The position numbers and the translations under genes are program-made. From Pseudomonadota bacterium (lineage in GTDB: Bacteria > Pseudomonadota > Gammaproteobacteria > Steroidobacterales > Steroidobacteraceae): 64,000 nt of DNA. Each line of letters opens with the position of its first letter. The stretch's first letter is position 1. Where the stretch lies: positions 55,694 to 119,693 of the forward strand of contig JAJYUL010000006.1 of NCBI GenBank assembly GCA_021792555.1, in the 5' to 3' direction. Positions 1-10,714 of the stretch are shown here, piece by piece. Below the pieces are notes generated by a model. The model had not been told where the DNA came from, made no database searches, and saw only the letters and a list, made by a program, of their open reading frames with translations.

Positions 1-743
1 CCGAGGTGGCGTTCGGCCGGATCCGACAGGCCCGAGGGGCACAGGTAGCGCGTGTCGTCGCGGTTGTATTTCGCCTCGTAGTCGTAGAAGGCCCGCGGCG
101 TCTCGATGCGGATCGAGGGCAGCGCCACGCCCTGCAGCAGCGCCACGGTGTACTCGCCGCCGCTGATCCACGTCTCGGCGAACACGCTGCGCTCGAGGGC
201 GCGCGCGGCCGCGTAGGCGGCCGGCAGGTCCGCGGCGCGCTCCACTTTGCTCATGCCGACGCTCGAGCCCTGCGTGGCGGGCTTGACGATGAGCGGCAGG
301 CCGAGCCGCTCGAGCGCGAGCTCGAAGTCCTGCGGGCCGGCGAGCTCGAGCGAGGCCGGCGTCGGCACGCCGATCGCATGGGCGAGGCGCTTGGTGCGCA
401 GCTTGTCCATGCCGATCGCCGAACCCATGACGCCGCTGCCGGTGTACGGCACCCCTAGATACTCGAGCGCGCCCTGCAGCGTGCCATCCTCGCCGCCCGG
501 GCCATGCAGGGCGATCCACACGCGATCGAAGCGCCCGTGGAGGAGCTCGACCAGCGGGCGCTCGCGCGGATCGAACGCCTCGGCCGCCACGCCCCGCCGC
601 TTGAGCGCTTCGAGCACCGCGGCGCCCGAGAGCAGCGAAACCTCCCGCTCGCTCGAGTCGCCGCCGGCGAGCACCGCGACGCGGCCGAACTCCCCGCTCG
701 CGCTCGCGCGATGCATCCAGGCCGGATCGTGCTGCAGCCGCAT
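1..743 (-). CDS. ddl: D-alanine--D-alanine ligase, C-terminal part beyond window
   Basis: ATP-grasp ligase that joins two D-alanines for the peptidoglycan stem peptide in the cytoplasm. Translating the minus strand from the ATG at 743 gives 247 codons of open frame running off the window edge. Visible family motifs are the N-terminal glycine-rich [25 protein letters not shown], a PYTGSG segment followed by MDK, and GSSVGM at the edge. The ATG shares one base with the murB stop (TGATG), indicating translational coupling at the distal end of the dcw operon. The rest of the ATP-grasp domain lies outside, so integrity cannot be judged. Confidence 0.95.
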   Translation of the reverse strand, partial: MRLQHDPAWMHRASASGEFGRVAVLAGGDSSEREVSLLSGAAVLEALKRRGVAAEAFDPRERPLVELLHGRFDRVWIALHGPGGEDGTLQGALEYLGVPYTGSGVMGSAIGMDKLRTKRLAHAIGVPTPASLELAGPQDFELALERLGLPLIVKPATQGSSVGMSKVERAADLPAAYAAARALERSVFAETWISGGEYTVALLQGVALPSIRIETPRAFYDYEAKYNRDDTRYLCPSGLSDPAERHL

Positions 744-1639
744 CAGCGCGCCTCTCCCACGATGCGCACCTCGGTCGTGAGGGTGACGCCGTGCTGGCGC
801 GCGACCGTCTCCTGCACCTTGCGGATCAGCGACTCGATGTCCCCGGCGCTCGCAGCGCCGTTGTTGAGGATGAAGTTGGCGTGTTTTTCCGACACCGAGG
901 CTCCGCCGACGGCGAGCCCCTTCAGGCCGCTCGCCTCGATCAGGCGCGCGGCGTGATCGCCGGGCGGGTTGGTGAACACCGAGCCGCAGCTCCACGCGCC
1001 GATCGGCTGCGTCGCACGGCGCCGCTCGAGCAGCTCGCGCACCTCGTTGGCGTGCGCGGCCGGACGCTTCTCGAAGCGCAGCGTCGCCCCGAGGAACCAT
1101 TCCCCGGCCGCGGGCGGCTCGACGTGCCGATAGCCCACGCGGTACTCGTCGGCCGTGCGCTTGTGCTCGCGGCCGCGCCGGTCGATCGTGTCGAGCTCGA
1201 GCACGTGCTGCCAGGTCTCCCCGCCGAACGCGCCGGCGTTCATGGCGAGCGCTCCGCCGAGGGTGCCCGGGATGCCGGCGAAGAACTCCGCGGGGCCGAG
1301 CCCCCAGCGGATGCACTGGCGCGCGATGCGCGCGCAGGCGACGCCGCTCTCGCCGTACACCGTCGTCTCGCTGATGCGCTCGAGGCGCTCGAACGCACCG
1401 TGCGTGCACACCACGACTCCCCTCAGGCCGCCGTCGCGCACCAGCAGGTTGCTGCCGAGGCCCACCCAGAACACCGGCACCTCGGGCGGCAGATTGCGCA
1501 GGAAGGCGGCGAGGTCCGCGCGGTTCTCGGGGCTGAAGAAGATGTCCGCCGGGCCGCCGACGTGCCAGGAGGTATGCCGGCTCATCGGCTCATCGCGGCG
1601 GATGCGGGACAGGAACTGCGGGGCGAGCGCGAGTGTCAT
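743..1639 (-). CDS. murB: UDP-N-acetylenolpyruvoylglucosamine reductase (short, type II-like)
   Basis: FAD enzyme that reduces UDP-GlcNAc-enolpyruvate to UDP-MurNAc with NADPH, the second committed peptidoglycan step. The 298-aa product has the FAD-binding stretch around residues 20-160 ([41 protein letters not shown]) and the C-terminal CGSVFTNP with catalytic serine plus a terminal glutamate in TEVR. Length and the GSVFTNP form resemble the short type II MurB proteins rather than the about 340-aa E. coli type I enzyme. Start ATG overlaps the murC stop by four bases (ATGA). Confidence 0.96.
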   Translation of the reverse strand: MTLALAPQFLSRIRRDEPMSRHTSWHVGGPADIFFSPENRADLAAFLRNLPPEVPVFWVGLGSNLLVRDGGLRGVVVCTHGAFERLERISETTVYGESGVACARIARQCIRWGLGPAEFFAGIPGTLGGALAMNAGAFGGETWQHVLELDTIDRRGREHKRTADEYRVGYRHVEPPAAGEWFLGATLRFEKRPAAHANEVRELLERRRATQPIGAWSCGSVFTNPPGDHAARLIEASGLKGLAVGGASVSEKHANFILNNGAASAGDIESLIRKVQETVARQHGVTLTTEVRIVGEAR

Positions 1640-3102
1640 GCGCCCCTCCGCGGCGGCAGCAGTGCCGCAAGCCGCGCCGGCAGTCCGTGCGCGACCGCAC
1701 TGATGTTGCCCGCGCCCATGGTGACGATCAGGTCGCTGTCGCGGATCACGTCGCGCAGCGACTCGGCCAGTTCTTCCACTCGCTCGACGAACAGCGGCTC
1801 GACCTGCCCGCGGCTGCGCACCGCGCGGCAGATGGCGCGCCCGTCGGCGCCGGCGATGGGCGCCTCGCCGGCCGCGTACACCTCCGTGACCAGCAGCACA
1901 TCGACGCCCGCGAGCACCTTGCCGAAGTCATCGATGAGGTCGTGCGTGCGGCTGTAGCGGTGCGGCTGAAAGGCGAGCACGATGCGCCGGCCGGGGTAGC
2001 CCTGGCGCAGCGCCTCGAGGGTGGCGGCCACTTCGGTCGGATGATGACCGTAGTCATCGACGACCGTGACCCGGCCGACCGCGGTGTCGAAATCGGCCAC
2101 GTGCTGCAGCCGCCGGTCGATGCCCTGGAACTGCGCGAGCGCCCGGCCGATGGCCGCATCGGCGATGCCGAGGTCCGTGGCCACGGCGATCGCCGCCAGC
2201 GCGTTCAACACGTTGTGCGTGCCGGGCAGGTTGACGGCGACCTCGAGCGGTCCGCCCGCCGGGCGCGTCACGGTAAAGCGTGTCCTGAGCCCCTCGCGGC
2301 GCACGTTGCTGCCGCGCACGTCCGCATCGGCGCTGAGGCCGTAGGTGAGCACGTGGCGCCCGACGCGCGGCAGGATGGCCCGCACGTTCTCGCAATCGAG
2401 GCACAGCACCGCCAGGCCGTAGAACGGCAGGTTGTGCAGAAAGTCGACGAAGCTCTGCGCCAGGCGCGCGAAATCCCCGCCGTGGGTGGCGAGGTGATCG
2501 TTGTCGATGTTGGTCACCACCGCCACGAGCGGCTGCAGGTGCATGAACGAGGCATCGCTCTCGTCCGCCTCGGCGACGAGATAGCGGCCCGAGCCCAGCC
2601 GGGCGTGGCTGCCGGCGCTCTTCAGGCGCCCGCCGATCACGAAGGTCGGATCCTCCCCGCCCTCGGCGAGGATGCTGGCGATGAGACTGGTGGTGGTCGT
2701 CTTGCCGTGGGTGCCGGCGACCGCGATGGCGTAGCGGAAACGCATCAGCTCCCCGAGCATCTCGGCGCGCGAGACCACCGGAATGCGCAGCTCCTGCGCG
2801 GCGGCCACTTCCGGATTGTCCTTGGCAATGGCGCTCGACACGACCAGCACGTCGGCGCCGGCGATGTTGGTCGCGGCGTGCCCGAGGAGGATCTTCGCCC
2901 CGAGCGCGGCCAGCCGCTCGGTCACCGCGCCGCCGCGCAGGTCCGAGCCCTGCACGCGGTAGCCGAGGTTCAGCAGCACCTCCGCGATGCCGCTCATGCC
3001 GCTGCCGCCGATCCCGACGAAATGGATGGTGTCGATGCGGCGCATGCGGCCGATGCCCTGCAGTCCGCGCCGCTCGCCGGTCACGTCCGTCGGCCCGCTC
3101 AT
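1636..3102 (-). CDS. murC: UDP-N-acetylmuramate--L-alanine ligase
   Basis: Mur ligase adding L-alanine to UDP-MurNAc with ATP in the cytoplasm. The 488-aa protein shows the Rossmann-like N-terminal [14 protein letters not shown] (about 31-44), the ATP loop GTHGKTTT (130-137), and downstream [11 protein letters not shown] and QPHRYSRT segments typical of MurC. The chosen ATG overlaps the murG stop (ATGA) and gives a length close to E. coli MurC (491 aa); a later ATG at MRRIDTIHF would drop 19 residues. The frame stays open far upstream through murG in another phase, which is not coding for MurC. Confidence 0.96.
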   Translation of the reverse strand: MSGPTDVTGERRGLQGIGRMRRIDTIHFVGIGGSGMSGIAEVLLNLGYRVQGSDLRGGAVTERLAALGAKILLGHAATNIAGADVLVVSSAIAKDNPEVAAAQELRIPVVSRAEMLGELMRFRYAIAVAGTHGKTTTTSLIASILAEGGEDPTFVIGGRLKSAGSHARLGSGRYLVAEADESDASFMHLQPLVAVVTNIDNDHLATHGGDFARLAQSFVDFLHNLPFYGLAVLCLDCENVRAILPRVGRHVLTYGLSADADVRGSNVRREGLRTRFTVTRPAGGPLEVAVNLPGTHNVLNALAAIAVATDLGIADAAIGRALAQFQGIDRRLQHVADFDTAVGRVTVVDDYGHHPTEVAATLEALRQGYPGRRIVLAFQPHRYSRTHDLIDDFGKVLAGVDVLLVTEVYAAGEAPIAGADGRAICRAVRSRGQVEPLFVERVEELAESLRDVIRDSDLIVTMGAGNISAVAHGLPARLAALLPPRRGA

Positions 3103-4184
3103 GCGGCCCTCCCGAGGTACTTCAGGCAGCTCTCGGCGAGCCGCTCGGTGGCATCCGGCCGGGCAAGCTCGCGGGCGCGCTCGCCCATCTCGAGGAGCCG
3201 GCCGCGCTCGGCGCACAGGCGCTCGAGCTCGGCGGCGAGCCGCTCGGCCGTGAGCTCGCGCTCGGGCATCAGCACCGCGGCGCCCTGGCGAACCAGCAGG
3301 CGCGCGTTGTGCGTCTGGTGATCGTCGACCGCGGCGGGAAACGGCACCAGCACCGCACCGAGGCCGGCGGCGGCCAACTCCGAGACCGTGAGCGCTCCGG
3401 CGCGGCAGATGACGAGGTCCGCCCAGGCGTACGCCTCGGCCATGTCGGTGATGAACGGCTGCACGTCCGCCTTGATGCCGGCCTCGACATAGCTCTGCCG
3501 GCACGCCGCGAGCCAGCGCTCGCCCGCCTGGTGGCGCACCTCGAGCCGGCAGGTGGCCGCCGCCCGCGCCAGCGCGAACGGCACCACCGTATTGAGCCGC
3601 ACGGCGCCCTGGCTGCCGCCGATGACGAGCACGCGCACCGGCGCGGTGCGGCCCGCCAGGCGCTCGCGCGGCGGGGCGAGCGAGGCGATCTCGCGCCGCA
3701 CGGGATTGCCGATGGCCCGGGCGCGCACCCCCGGACCGAAGCTGCCCGGGAAGGCCTCGAACACCTCGCGCGCGAGCGGCGCCAACGCCCGGTTGGTGAA
3801 TCCCGCGATCGCGTTCTGCTCGTGGATGATGAGCGGCCGGCGCGTGAGCCAGGCAGCCACCCCGCCCGGACCGGTGACGAAGCCCCCGAGCCCCACCACC
3901 ACGCGCGGACGGCGGCGGCGCATCACGCCGAGCGCCTGCCACAGCGCCACGGCGAGCCGCCAGGGCGCGGCGAGCCGGGTCTTCCAGCCTTTGCCGCGCA
4001 GTCCGCCCACCGAGAGCCACTCGATGTCGATGCCCTCGGCCGGCACCAGCCGCGCTTCGATGCCGCGCCGCGTGCCGAGCCAGACGACCTCCACCGAGTG
4101 CGCCCGCAGGCTGCGGGCGAGCGCGAGCGCCGGGAAGACGTGCCCGCCGGTGCCGCCCGCCATGATGAGAATGGGCCCCTTCAC
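3099..4184 (-). CDS. murG: Undecaprenyl-PP-MurNAc-pentapeptide GlcNAc transferase
   Basis: GT28 glycosyltransferase that converts lipid I to lipid II at the inner face of the membrane. The 361-aa product begins with the diphospho-lipid-binding GGTGGH loop at residues 10-15, continues with [14 protein letters not shown] and [12 protein letters not shown], and ends with the UDP-GlcNAc-binding [15 protein letters not shown] region. The GTG start at 4184 is preferred because it overlaps the ftsW stop (GTGA) and gives the E. coli-like length (355 aa); the next in-frame ATG would remove residues just ahead of the GGTGGH loop. Confidence 0.96.
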   Translation of the reverse strand: MKGPILIMAGGTGGHVFPALALARSLRAHSVEVVWLGTRRGIEARLVPAEGIDIEWLSVGGLRGKGWKTRLAAPWRLAVALWQALGVMRRRRPRVVVGLGGFVTGPGGVAAWLTRRPLIIHEQNAIAGFTNRALAPLAREVFEAFPGSFGPGVRARAIGNPVRREIASLAPPRERLAGRTAPVRVLVIGGSQGAVRLNTVVPFALARAAATCRLEVRHQAGERWLAACRQSYVEAGIKADVQPFITDMAEAYAWADLVICRAGALTVSELAAAGLGAVLVPFPAAVDDHQTHNARLLVRQGAAVLMPERELTAERLAAELERLCAERGRLLEMGERARELARPDATERLAESCLKYLGRAA

Positions 4185-5377
4185 TGCCCGTCCTCCGCGC
4201 GCAGCCGCGCCGCACCGCGGCTCTCGATCAGCGCCTCGTGATAGATCCGCAGCAGCAGCCCCACCCACACCAGCGTCATGATCATGCTTGAGCGTCCGTA
4301 GCTCATCATCGGCAGCGTCAGTCCCTTGGTCGGCAGGATGCCCATGTTCACGCCGATGTTGATGAAGGTCTGCATCCCGAGCCACAGCCCGAAACCGGCG
4401 GCGAGCAGCCGGTGGAAGGTGAGGCCGGCGCGCGCGGCGAGCTCGGCGATCTGAAATGAGCGCCAGACGAGCGCGACGAACAGGCCGATCGTCAGCAGCA
4501 CCCCGGCGAGGCCGAGCTCCTCGGCGAGCACCGCGAAGAGAAAGTCGGTGTGCGCCTCGGGCAGATAGAACAGCTTCTGCACGCTGTTGCCGAGACCGAC
4601 GCCGAACCACTTGCCGCGCCCGATCGCGATCAGCGACTGGGTGAGCTGAAAGCCCGCGCCGTAGGCCGAAGCCCACGGATCGATGAAGTTGGTGATGCGC
4701 CTGAGGCGGTACGCCGAGGTCACCGCGAGCAGCGCAAAGGCGATGACCGCCACCACCGTGAGCAGCACCACGTCGCGCAGGCGCGCGCCGGCGAGAAACA
4801 GGATGCCGAAGCCGGTGGCGAACAGCACCGCCGCGGAGCCGAAATCCGGCTCCCCGAGCAGCAGCGCCGCGATGAGCGCGAGCAGCAGCAGCGGCTTGAG
4901 CAGCCCGCCGAAGCTCTCCTGGAGCTCATCCTGGCGGCGCGTCGCGTAACTGGCGATGTAGACCATCACCAGCACGCTCGCGAGCTCGGAGACCTGGAAG
5001 CTCAGGCCCGCCAGGTGCAGCCAGCGCCGCCCGCCGTTGACGCGCACGCCGAGGCCGGGCACGAGCACCGCGAGCAGCAGCACGATCGCCCCGATCATCA
5101 GCCAGGGCGAGAGCCGCTCGAGCCGCTCGCATTTGAAGGAGAACACGAACACCCCGCCGGCCACCCCGAGCGCCACCGCGATCAGCTGCCGCTCGAGAAA
5201 GTAAAACGGCTGGCCGGTGTAGTGGCCGGCGATCGAGATCGACGCCGAGGTCATCATGATCAGCCCGAACAGCACGATCGCGAGCACGAGCGCCAGGGTC
5301 ACGGTGTCGATGTAAATGACCCGCCCGCGCCCGCTCGAGCGGGCGAACGACATCGGTGTGCGCTCGGCGGCGCTCAT
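4181..5377 (-). CDS. ftsW: Septal peptidoglycan polymerase FtsW (SEDS)
   Basis: Multi-pass SEDS glycosyltransferase that polymerises lipid II at the division septum with FtsI. The 398-aa protein has about ten hydrophobic segments and the SEDS landmarks [42 protein letters not shown] and [17 protein letters not shown]. The usual SYGGSS near the C-terminus reads SYGRSS here, an arginine replacing a normally conserved glycine. ATG overlaps the murD stop (ATGA). Could be the paralogue RodA only if context were ignored; its position between murD and murG fixes FtsW. Confidence 0.95.
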   Translation of the reverse strand: MSAAERTPMSFARSSGRGRVIYIDTVTLALVLAIVLFGLIMMTSASISIAGHYTGQPFYFLERQLIAVALGVAGGVFVFSFKCERLERLSPWLMIGAIVLLLAVLVPGLGVRVNGGRRWLHLAGLSFQVSELASVLVMVYIASYATRRQDELQESFGGLLKPLLLLALIAALLLGEPDFGSAAVLFATGFGILFLAGARLRDVVLLTVVAVIAFALLAVTSAYRLRRITNFIDPWASAYGAGFQLTQSLIAIGRGKWFGVGLGNSVQKLFYLPEAHTDFLFAVLAEELGLAGVLLTIGLFVALVWRSFQIAELAARAGLTFHRLLAAGFGLWLGMQTFINIGVNMGILPTKGLTLPMMSYGRSSMIMTLVWVGLLLRIYHEALIESRGAARLRAEDGQ

Positions 5378-6729
5378 GCCGTCAGCTCCCGCACGGCCTC
5401 GGCGAACGTCTCGCCGCGGTGCGCATAGTCGCGGAACATGTCGAGGCTGGCGCACGCCGGCGAGAGCAGCACCGTGTCGCCCGCATGCGCCGCGCGGGCC
5501 GCGGCGCGCACCGCCGCGCCCATCGAAGCGCAGATCTCGAGCGCGCACACGCCTTCGAGCGCGCGCTCAAGCAGCGGCGCGTCCCGCCCGATCAGCACCA
5601 CGTGACGCGCCTTGCCGCGCAGCGCCGCCGCGAGCGGCGCAAAGTCCTGCCCCTTGCCCTCGCCGCCGGCGATCAGCACCAGCGGCCCGTCCATGCCGCT
5701 CACCGCCGCGAGCGTCGCCCCGACGTTGGTGCCCTTCGAGTCGTTGATGTAGACGACGCCGGCGAGCTCGGCAACCCACTGCGTGCGGTGCGGCAGTCCC
5801 GGGAAGTCGCGCAGCTCCGCGAGCATGTCAGCGAGCGGCAGCGCAAGCGCCTCCCCGAGGGCGAGCGCCGCCAGCGCGTTGGCGGCGTTGTGCAGTCCGC
5901 GCAGCCGCATGGAGGCCACCGGCAGGAGCGGCTCGCCGCGGCGCGCCAGCCAGCGGCCGCCGCGCTCGAGCAGCGTATAGACCGCGCCACCCGCGCCGCT
6001 CACCGAGAACCCGAGCGTGCGCTGACCGGCGCGCGTCATCCGCGCCACCAGCGGGTCGTCGAGGTTGACCACCGCCGTGTCGCAGCGCTCGAAGATGCGC
6101 GCCTTGGAGAGCGCGTACTCCTCGACGGACGGATAGCGGTCGAGGTGATCAGCGGTCACGTTGAGCACCGTGGCCGCCTTCAGATCGATCGACTGGGTGG
6201 TGTCGAGCTGGAAGCTCGACAGCTCGAGCACGTACAGCTCGGTGGGCCGCACTGCGCGCTCGGCCGCCGCCAGGAGCTCGAGGGCCGGCTCGCCGAGGTT
6301 GCCGCCGACGCGCACCTCGATGCCGGCGCGCGCGGCCATGCGCCCGAGCAGGCTCGTCACGGTGCTCTTGCCGTTCGTGCCCGTGATGCCCACCACCGGC
6401 GCGCTCACCGCTCGCGCGAACAGCTCGATGTCGCCGAAGATCTCGATCCCGCGGCGGCGCGCCTCGAGGAAGAACGGCAGATTGAGCGGCAGGCCCGGCG
6501 AGGCCACCACGCACACCGCCTCATCGAGCAGCGCCGGATCGAGCCCGCCGGCGCGCACCTCGATGCCCGGATCGAGGGCACGGAGCTGCTTAAGCTGCGG
6601 CGGATCGGCGCGCGTGTCGGTGACCGCGATCCGCCAGCCGTGCTCGCGCAGATACCGCGCGCACGAGAGCCCCGTGCGTCCGAGCCCGGCGATGACGGCG
6701 GTGGCGGGTTTGTGGCTGGCGGGGCTCAT
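5374..6729 (-). CDS. murD: UDP-N-acetylmuramoylalanine--D-glutamate ligase
   Basis: Mur ligase adding D-glutamate to UDP-MurNAc-L-Ala. The 451-aa protein starts with a nucleotide-fold segment [17 protein letters not shown], carries the ATP loop GTNGKST at 117-123, ELSSFQL, the DHLDRY segment and a C-terminal ligase domain with YINDSKGTN. Length matches the family (E. coli 438 aa). The ATG overlaps the mraY stop by four bases. Confidence 0.96.
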   Translation of the reverse strand: MSPASHKPATAVIAGLGRTGLSCARYLREHGWRIAVTDTRADPPQLKQLRALDPGIEVRAGGLDPALLDEAVCVVASPGLPLNLPFFLEARRRGIEIFGDIELFARAVSAPVVGITGTNGKSTVTSLLGRMAARAGIEVRVGGNLGEPALELLAAAERAVRPTELYVLELSSFQLDTTQSIDLKAATVLNVTADHLDRYPSVEEYALSKARIFERCDTAVVNLDDPLVARMTRAGQRTLGFSVSGAGGAVYTLLERGGRWLARRGEPLLPVASMRLRGLHNAANALAALALGEALALPLADMLAELRDFPGLPHRTQWVAELAGVVYINDSKGTNVGATLAAVSGMDGPLVLIAGGEGKGQDFAPLAAALRGKARHVVLIGRDAPLLERALEGVCALEICASMGAAVRAAARAAHAGDTVLLSPACASLDMFRDYAHRGETFAEAVRELTA

Positions 6730-7811
6730 CTGAGTTTCAGCGTCGCGAGTCCCGCCAGCACCAGGATCAGCGAGATGATCCAGAAGCGCACGATGACCTT
6801 CGGCTCGGCCCAGCCCTTCAGTTCGAAGTGGTGATGCAGCGGGGCCATGCGGAAGATGCGCCGTCCGGTGAGCTTGAACGAGGCCACCTGCAGGATCACC
6901 GAGGCGGTCTCGAGCACGAACACCCCGCCCATCAGCAGCGCCACCAGCTCCTGGCGCACCATGACGGCGATCACGCCGAGCGCCGCGCCGATCGCGAGCG
7001 CGCCCACATCGCCCATGAACACCTGCGCCGGATAGGCGTTGAACCAGAGAAAGCCGAGCCCCGCCCCGGAGAGCGCCGAGCAGAAGATGAGCAGCTCGCC
7101 CGCCCCCGGAATCATCGGGATCTCGAGGTAATGCGCGAACACGGCGTTGCCGCTGGCATAGGCGAAGATGCCGAGCGCCGCCGAGACCAGCGCCGCCGGC
7201 ATGATGGCCAGGCCATCGAGACCGTCGGTGAGATTGACCGCGTTGCTCATGCCGACGGTCATGAAATAGGCGATGGTGATGAAAGCAGCGGCCGGCAGCG
7301 GCTCGGCGAACGTCTTGATGAAGGGCAGATACAGCGTCCGCTCGGCCGGAACGCTCGCCGTGTAATAGAGGACGGCGGCGATGGCCAGACCGAACACCGA
7401 CTGGAAGAAGTACTTCCAGCGTGCCGGCAGCCCGCGCGCGTTGCGCACGACGAGCTTGAGGTAGTCATCGAGGAAGCCGATCAGGCCGAACGCGAACGTG
7501 GCCGCGAGCACCAGCCAGACCTGCCGGCTGGTGAGCTTGGCCCACAGCAGCGTGCTCACCAGGGTGGTCACCAGGATGAGCGTGCCGCCCATGGTCGGGG
7601 TGCCGGCCTTGGGCAGGTGGGTCTGCGGTCCGTCGTCGCGCACCACCTGGCCGATCTGATAGCGCGAGAGGCGCTGGATCATCGGCGGACCGACGAGCAG
7701 CGAGATCACCAGCGAGGATCCCATGGCGAGGATCGCGCGGAACGTCAGGTACGAGAAGACGTTGAATCCCGAGTACCAGGCGAGGAGCCGGTGTGCGAGC
7801 CAGTAGAGCAT
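6726..7811 (-). CDS. mraY: Phospho-MurNAc-pentapeptide transferase
   Basis: Integral membrane transferase forming lipid I from UDP-MurNAc-pentapeptide and undecaprenyl phosphate. The 361-aa product has about ten membrane segments and the family signatures [25 protein letters not shown] with the aspartate pair, [21 protein letters not shown] and [10 protein letters not shown]. coli MraY is 360 aa. The ATG follows directly on the murF TGA with no gap, so the two genes are almost certainly co-translated. Confidence 0.97.
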   Translation of the reverse strand: MLYWLAHRLLAWYSGFNVFSYLTFRAILAMGSSLVISLLVGPPMIQRLSRYQIGQVVRDDGPQTHLPKAGTPTMGGTLILVTTLVSTLLWAKLTSRQVWLVLAATFAFGLIGFLDDYLKLVVRNARGLPARWKYFFQSVFGLAIAAVLYYTASVPAERTLYLPFIKTFAEPLPAAAFITIAYFMTVGMSNAVNLTDGLDGLAIMPAALVSAALGIFAYASGNAVFAHYLEIPMIPGAGELLIFCSALSGAGLGFLWFNAYPAQVFMGDVGALAIGAALGVIAVMVRQELVALLMGGVFVLETASVILQVASFKLTGRRIFRMAPLHHHFELKGWAEPKVIVRFWIISLILVLAGLATLKLR

Positions 7812-9197
7812 TCAGTGCGCCTCCGGCGGCGCGCCATCGGCGGTGAGCACCGCGACGACCCGCTCGAGCCTGTTGATCCGCGAGCCCTTGACCAGTACCG
7901 ACACCCCCGCTCCCGCCTCGGTGAGCGCCGCACGCAGCGCCTCGGCGAGCGAGGCGGCCTCGGGGAACCAGCGCGCGCCCGCGCCGAAGCGCTCGACCGC
8001 GAGCGCCGCGAGCGAACCGGTGGCGTACAGCCGCTCGATGCCGTGCTCGCGCGCGAACTCGCCGATTTCGAGGTGTGCGCTCTCGGCAAACGCGCCGAGC
8101 TCGGCCATGTCGCCGAGCACGAGCCAGCGCCGGCCCGCGAGCGAGGCGAGCACCTCGATGCCGGAGCGCACCGAACTCGGGTTGGCGTTGTAGGAGTCGT
8201 CGATGATCCAGGCGCCGCTCGCGGCCTGCTTCAGCTGCAGCCGCCCGGGCACGGGGCGCACCGCCGCCAGGCCCGCGGCGATGTGCGCCAGGCTCGCCCC
8301 GGCGCTCGCGGCCGCCGCCGCGGCGGCGAGTGCGTTGGCGACGTTGTGCCGGCCGCCCATGTGCAACTCGATCGGCGCGGTCCCGAGCGGACAGCTCAGC
8401 GTGAAGCGCGTGAGGAATCCATCGGCCGTCAGCCTCGCCTCCAGACCGCTCGCGCGGAAATCCGCGCCGGCGGCAAATCCGAAACTGACGACGCGCGCGC
8501 TGGTCATGCCGCGCCACAGGCCGAAGAACGCATCGTCGGCGTTCAGCACCGCGGTCGCCTCGGCGGCGAGCCCCGCGACCATCTCGCCCTCGGCGCGCGC
8601 GACGCCCTCGAGGCTGCCGAACCCCTCGAGATGCTCGGCGCCGGCATTGGTGATGAGCCCCACGGTCGGGCGCGCGATGCGCACCAGCTCGGCCACTTCG
8701 CCGGCGCGGTTCGCGCCCATCTCGATGACTGCAAAGCGGTGCTGCGCCTCGAGCCCGAGGAGCGTCAGCGGCACGCCGATATGATTGTTGAGATTGCCGC
8801 GGGTGGCCAGGCACGGGCCGGCCTGGCTCAGGATGGCCGCGGTCATCTCCTTGGTCGTGGTCTTGCCGTTGCTGCCGGCGACACCCACCACCGGAATCGC
8901 GCCCGCCTCGCGCCACGCGTGCCCGGCGCGCTGCAGCGCAAGCAGTGCGTCCTGCACCACGATCTGCGCGAGCGGCAGCGGCTGCTCCTGCTCGAGCACG
9001 GCGCCGGCGGCGCCGCGCTCGAGCGCGGCGGCGGCGAACTGCCCGCCGTCGAAGCGCGGCCCGCGCAGCGCGATGAACAGCTCGCCGGCCGCCAGCGTGC
9101 GCGTATCGATCGACACGCCGCCGAACGGGCGGTCCTCGCCGTGCAGCCGGCCGCCGCAGAGCGCGGCAAACTGCGCCAGAGTGCGCGCCGCCGTCAT
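7812..9197 (-). CDS. murF: UDP-MurNAc-tripeptide--D-Ala-D-Ala ligase
   Basis: Adds the D-Ala-D-Ala dipeptide (product of Ddl) to the UDP-MurNAc-tripeptide. The 461-aa protein has the N-terminal Mur domain with SIDTRTLAAGELFIAL, the ATP loop GSNGKTTT at 108-115, the NLNNHIGVPLTLL segment, EMGANRAGE, and the C-terminal DSYNANPSS typical of MurF. The ATG overlaps the murE stop by four bases. Alanine-rich stretches reflect base composition and do not interrupt motifs. Confidence 0.96.
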   Translation of the reverse strand: MTAARTLAQFAALCGGRLHGEDRPFGGVSIDTRTLAAGELFIALRGPRFDGGQFAAAALERGAAGAVLEQEQPLPLAQIVVQDALLALQRAGHAWREAGAIPVVGVAGSNGKTTTKEMTAAILSQAGPCLATRGNLNNHIGVPLTLLGLEAQHRFAVIEMGANRAGEVAELVRIARPTVGLITNAGAEHLEGFGSLEGVARAEGEMVAGLAAEATAVLNADDAFFGLWRGMTSARVVSFGFAAGADFRASGLEARLTADGFLTRFTLSCPLGTAPIELHMGGRHNVANALAAAAAAASAGASLAHIAAGLAAVRPVPGRLQLKQAASGAWIIDDSYNANPSSVRSGIEVLASLAGRRWLVLGDMAELGAFAESAHLEIGEFAREHGIERLYATGSLAALAVERFGAGARWFPEAASLAEALRAALTEAGAGVSVLVKGSRINRLERVVAVLTADGAPPEAH

Positions 9198-10714
9198 GCG
9201 CGCCCCGCTTCGAGGCCGAGCGCGGCGCGCACCACGGCCTGGTCGCTGAACGGACGCCGCTCGGCGCCGTAGGTCTGATAGGTCTCGTGCCCCTTGCCCG
9301 CGATGAGCACGACATCCCCGTCGGCGCTGCTCTGGAGCGCCTCGCGGATGGCCCGCGCCCGATCATGCTCGATGCGCGCGGCGCCCTGCGGAATGCCGGC
9401 CAGAATCTCCTCGGTGATGCGCCCGGGCGGCTCGCTGCGCGGATTGTCGTCCGTCAGGATGATCTCGTCGGCCCACTGCGCGGCGATGCGCCCCATGATC
9501 GGGCGCTTGCCGCTGTCCCGATCGCCGCCGCAGCCGAACACCACGCGCAGCTGCCCGCGGCAGTGGTGCCGGGCGTTCTCGAGCGCCTTGGCGAGCGCAT
9601 CGGGCGTGTGCGCGTAATCGACGATGGCGAGCGGCCGGCCCGCATCGCCCCCGAAGGCCTCCATGCGCCCCGGGGCCGCGCGGCACGCTGCGAGCGCCGC
9701 GAGCGCCGCGGCGAGCGGCACCTCGGCGCCGAGCAGCACGGCGAGCACCGTGAGCGCGTTGTCGGCATTGAACTGCCCGATCAGCGGGACGGCGAGCGAG
9801 CCTGCGCCCCAGCTCGACTCGACTGCGATGCGCAGGCCGATGCCCTGCGCGTGCACTTCGGCGCCGCGCACCCAGCGCGTGCCCGCGGGCGGCGCGGCGG
9901 CGCGGCTCGTCACGATCAGCGCGCCCGGATCGGCGCGCGCGGCGAGCCCGGCGCCGAACGCATCGTCGATGTTGATGACCCGGTTGACGAGCGTCCCGAG
10001 CTCGAACAGGCGCGTCTTGGCCCGGCCGTACGCCGCCATGGTGCCGTGATAATCGAGGTGGTCGCGGGTGAGGTTGGTGAACGCGGCGGTGTGCACGCGC
10101 ACGCCCGCGATGCGCTGCTGGTCGAGCGCGTGCGAGGACGCCTCCATGGCGACCCAGCGCGCGCCGAGCTCGCGCACACGCGCGAGCTGCCGGTGCACGG
10201 TCACCGCGTCGGCGGTCGTGTGCTCGACTTCGGCGAGCGCGCCGGGTCTGCCGTAGCCGAGCGTGCCGAGGTATGCAGCGCTGCGGCCGCAGCGCTCGAA
10301 CGCCTGGGCGAGCAGCCACGCGCAGGTGGTCTTGCCGTTGGTGCCGGTGACGGCGGCGATCGTGAGCGCGCGCGAGGGCTCGCCAAAGAACCGGTCGGCG
10401 ATCAGACCGGCCTGCGCGCCGAGCTCGGGCACGGGCGCGATGAACCCCCGGGCCGCGAGCGCATCGATCCGGCCCGGCGAGTCGGCCGGCGGCTCGTACA
10501 GCACCGCCCGGGCCCCGCGCGCGAGCGCCTCGGCGGCAAACGCCAGACCGTGGTGCGAGCGGCCGCGGCACGCCAGGAACAGCGCGCCCGGCCGCACCGC
10601 TCGGCTGTCGAGCGTCACGTCGGTCACGCGCAGGGCGGCGGGAACCCTCACCAGGCCGGCGAGCAGTTCCTGCAGCGGGCGGCCATCGGCGCCGATGTGG
10701 GTCGCGGCGTTCAT
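9194..10714 (-). CDS. murE: UDP-MurNAc-L-Ala-D-Glu--meso-diaminopimelate ligase
   Basis: Adds meso-diaminopimelate to the UDP-MurNAc-dipeptide. The 506-aa product carries DVTLDSRAVRPGALFLA, ATP loop GTNGKTT at about 124-130, HTTADAVTVHRQLA, MEASSHALDQ, and the substrate-selecting DNPR within TDDNPRSEPP, which predicts meso-DAP rather than lysine specificity. Terminal GKGHETYQ is also present. ATG overlaps the ftsI stop (ATGA). Confidence 0.96.
   Translation of the reverse strand: MNAATHIGADGRPLQELLAGLVRVPAALRVTDVTLDSRAVRPGALFLACRGRSHHGLAFAAEALARGARAVLYEPPADSPGRIDALAARGFIAPVPELGAQAGLIADRFFGEPSRALTIAAVTGTNGKTTCAWLLAQAFERCGRSAAYLGTLGYGRPGALAEVEHTTADAVTVHRQLARVRELGARWVAMEASSHALDQQRIAGVRVHTAAFTNLTRDHLDYHGTMAAYGRAKTRLFELGTLVNRVINIDDAFGAGLAARADPGALIVTSRAAAPPAGTRWVRGAEVHAQGIGLRIAVESSWGAGSLAVPLIGQFNADNALTVLAVLLGAEVPLAAALAALAACRAAPGRMEAFGGDAGRPLAIVDYAHTPDALAKALENARHHCRGQLRVVFGCGGDRDSGKRPIMGRIAAQWADEIILTDDNPRSEPPGRITEEILAGIPQGAARIEHDRARAIREALQSSADGDVVLIAGKGHETYQTYGAERRPFSDQAVVRAALGLEAGRA

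Noticed and set aside
1633..3321. Very long plus-strand open frames opposite the mur genes and elsewhere
   Set aside because: Antisense shadows of high-GC coding DNA, rich in Arg, Ala and His without motifs.
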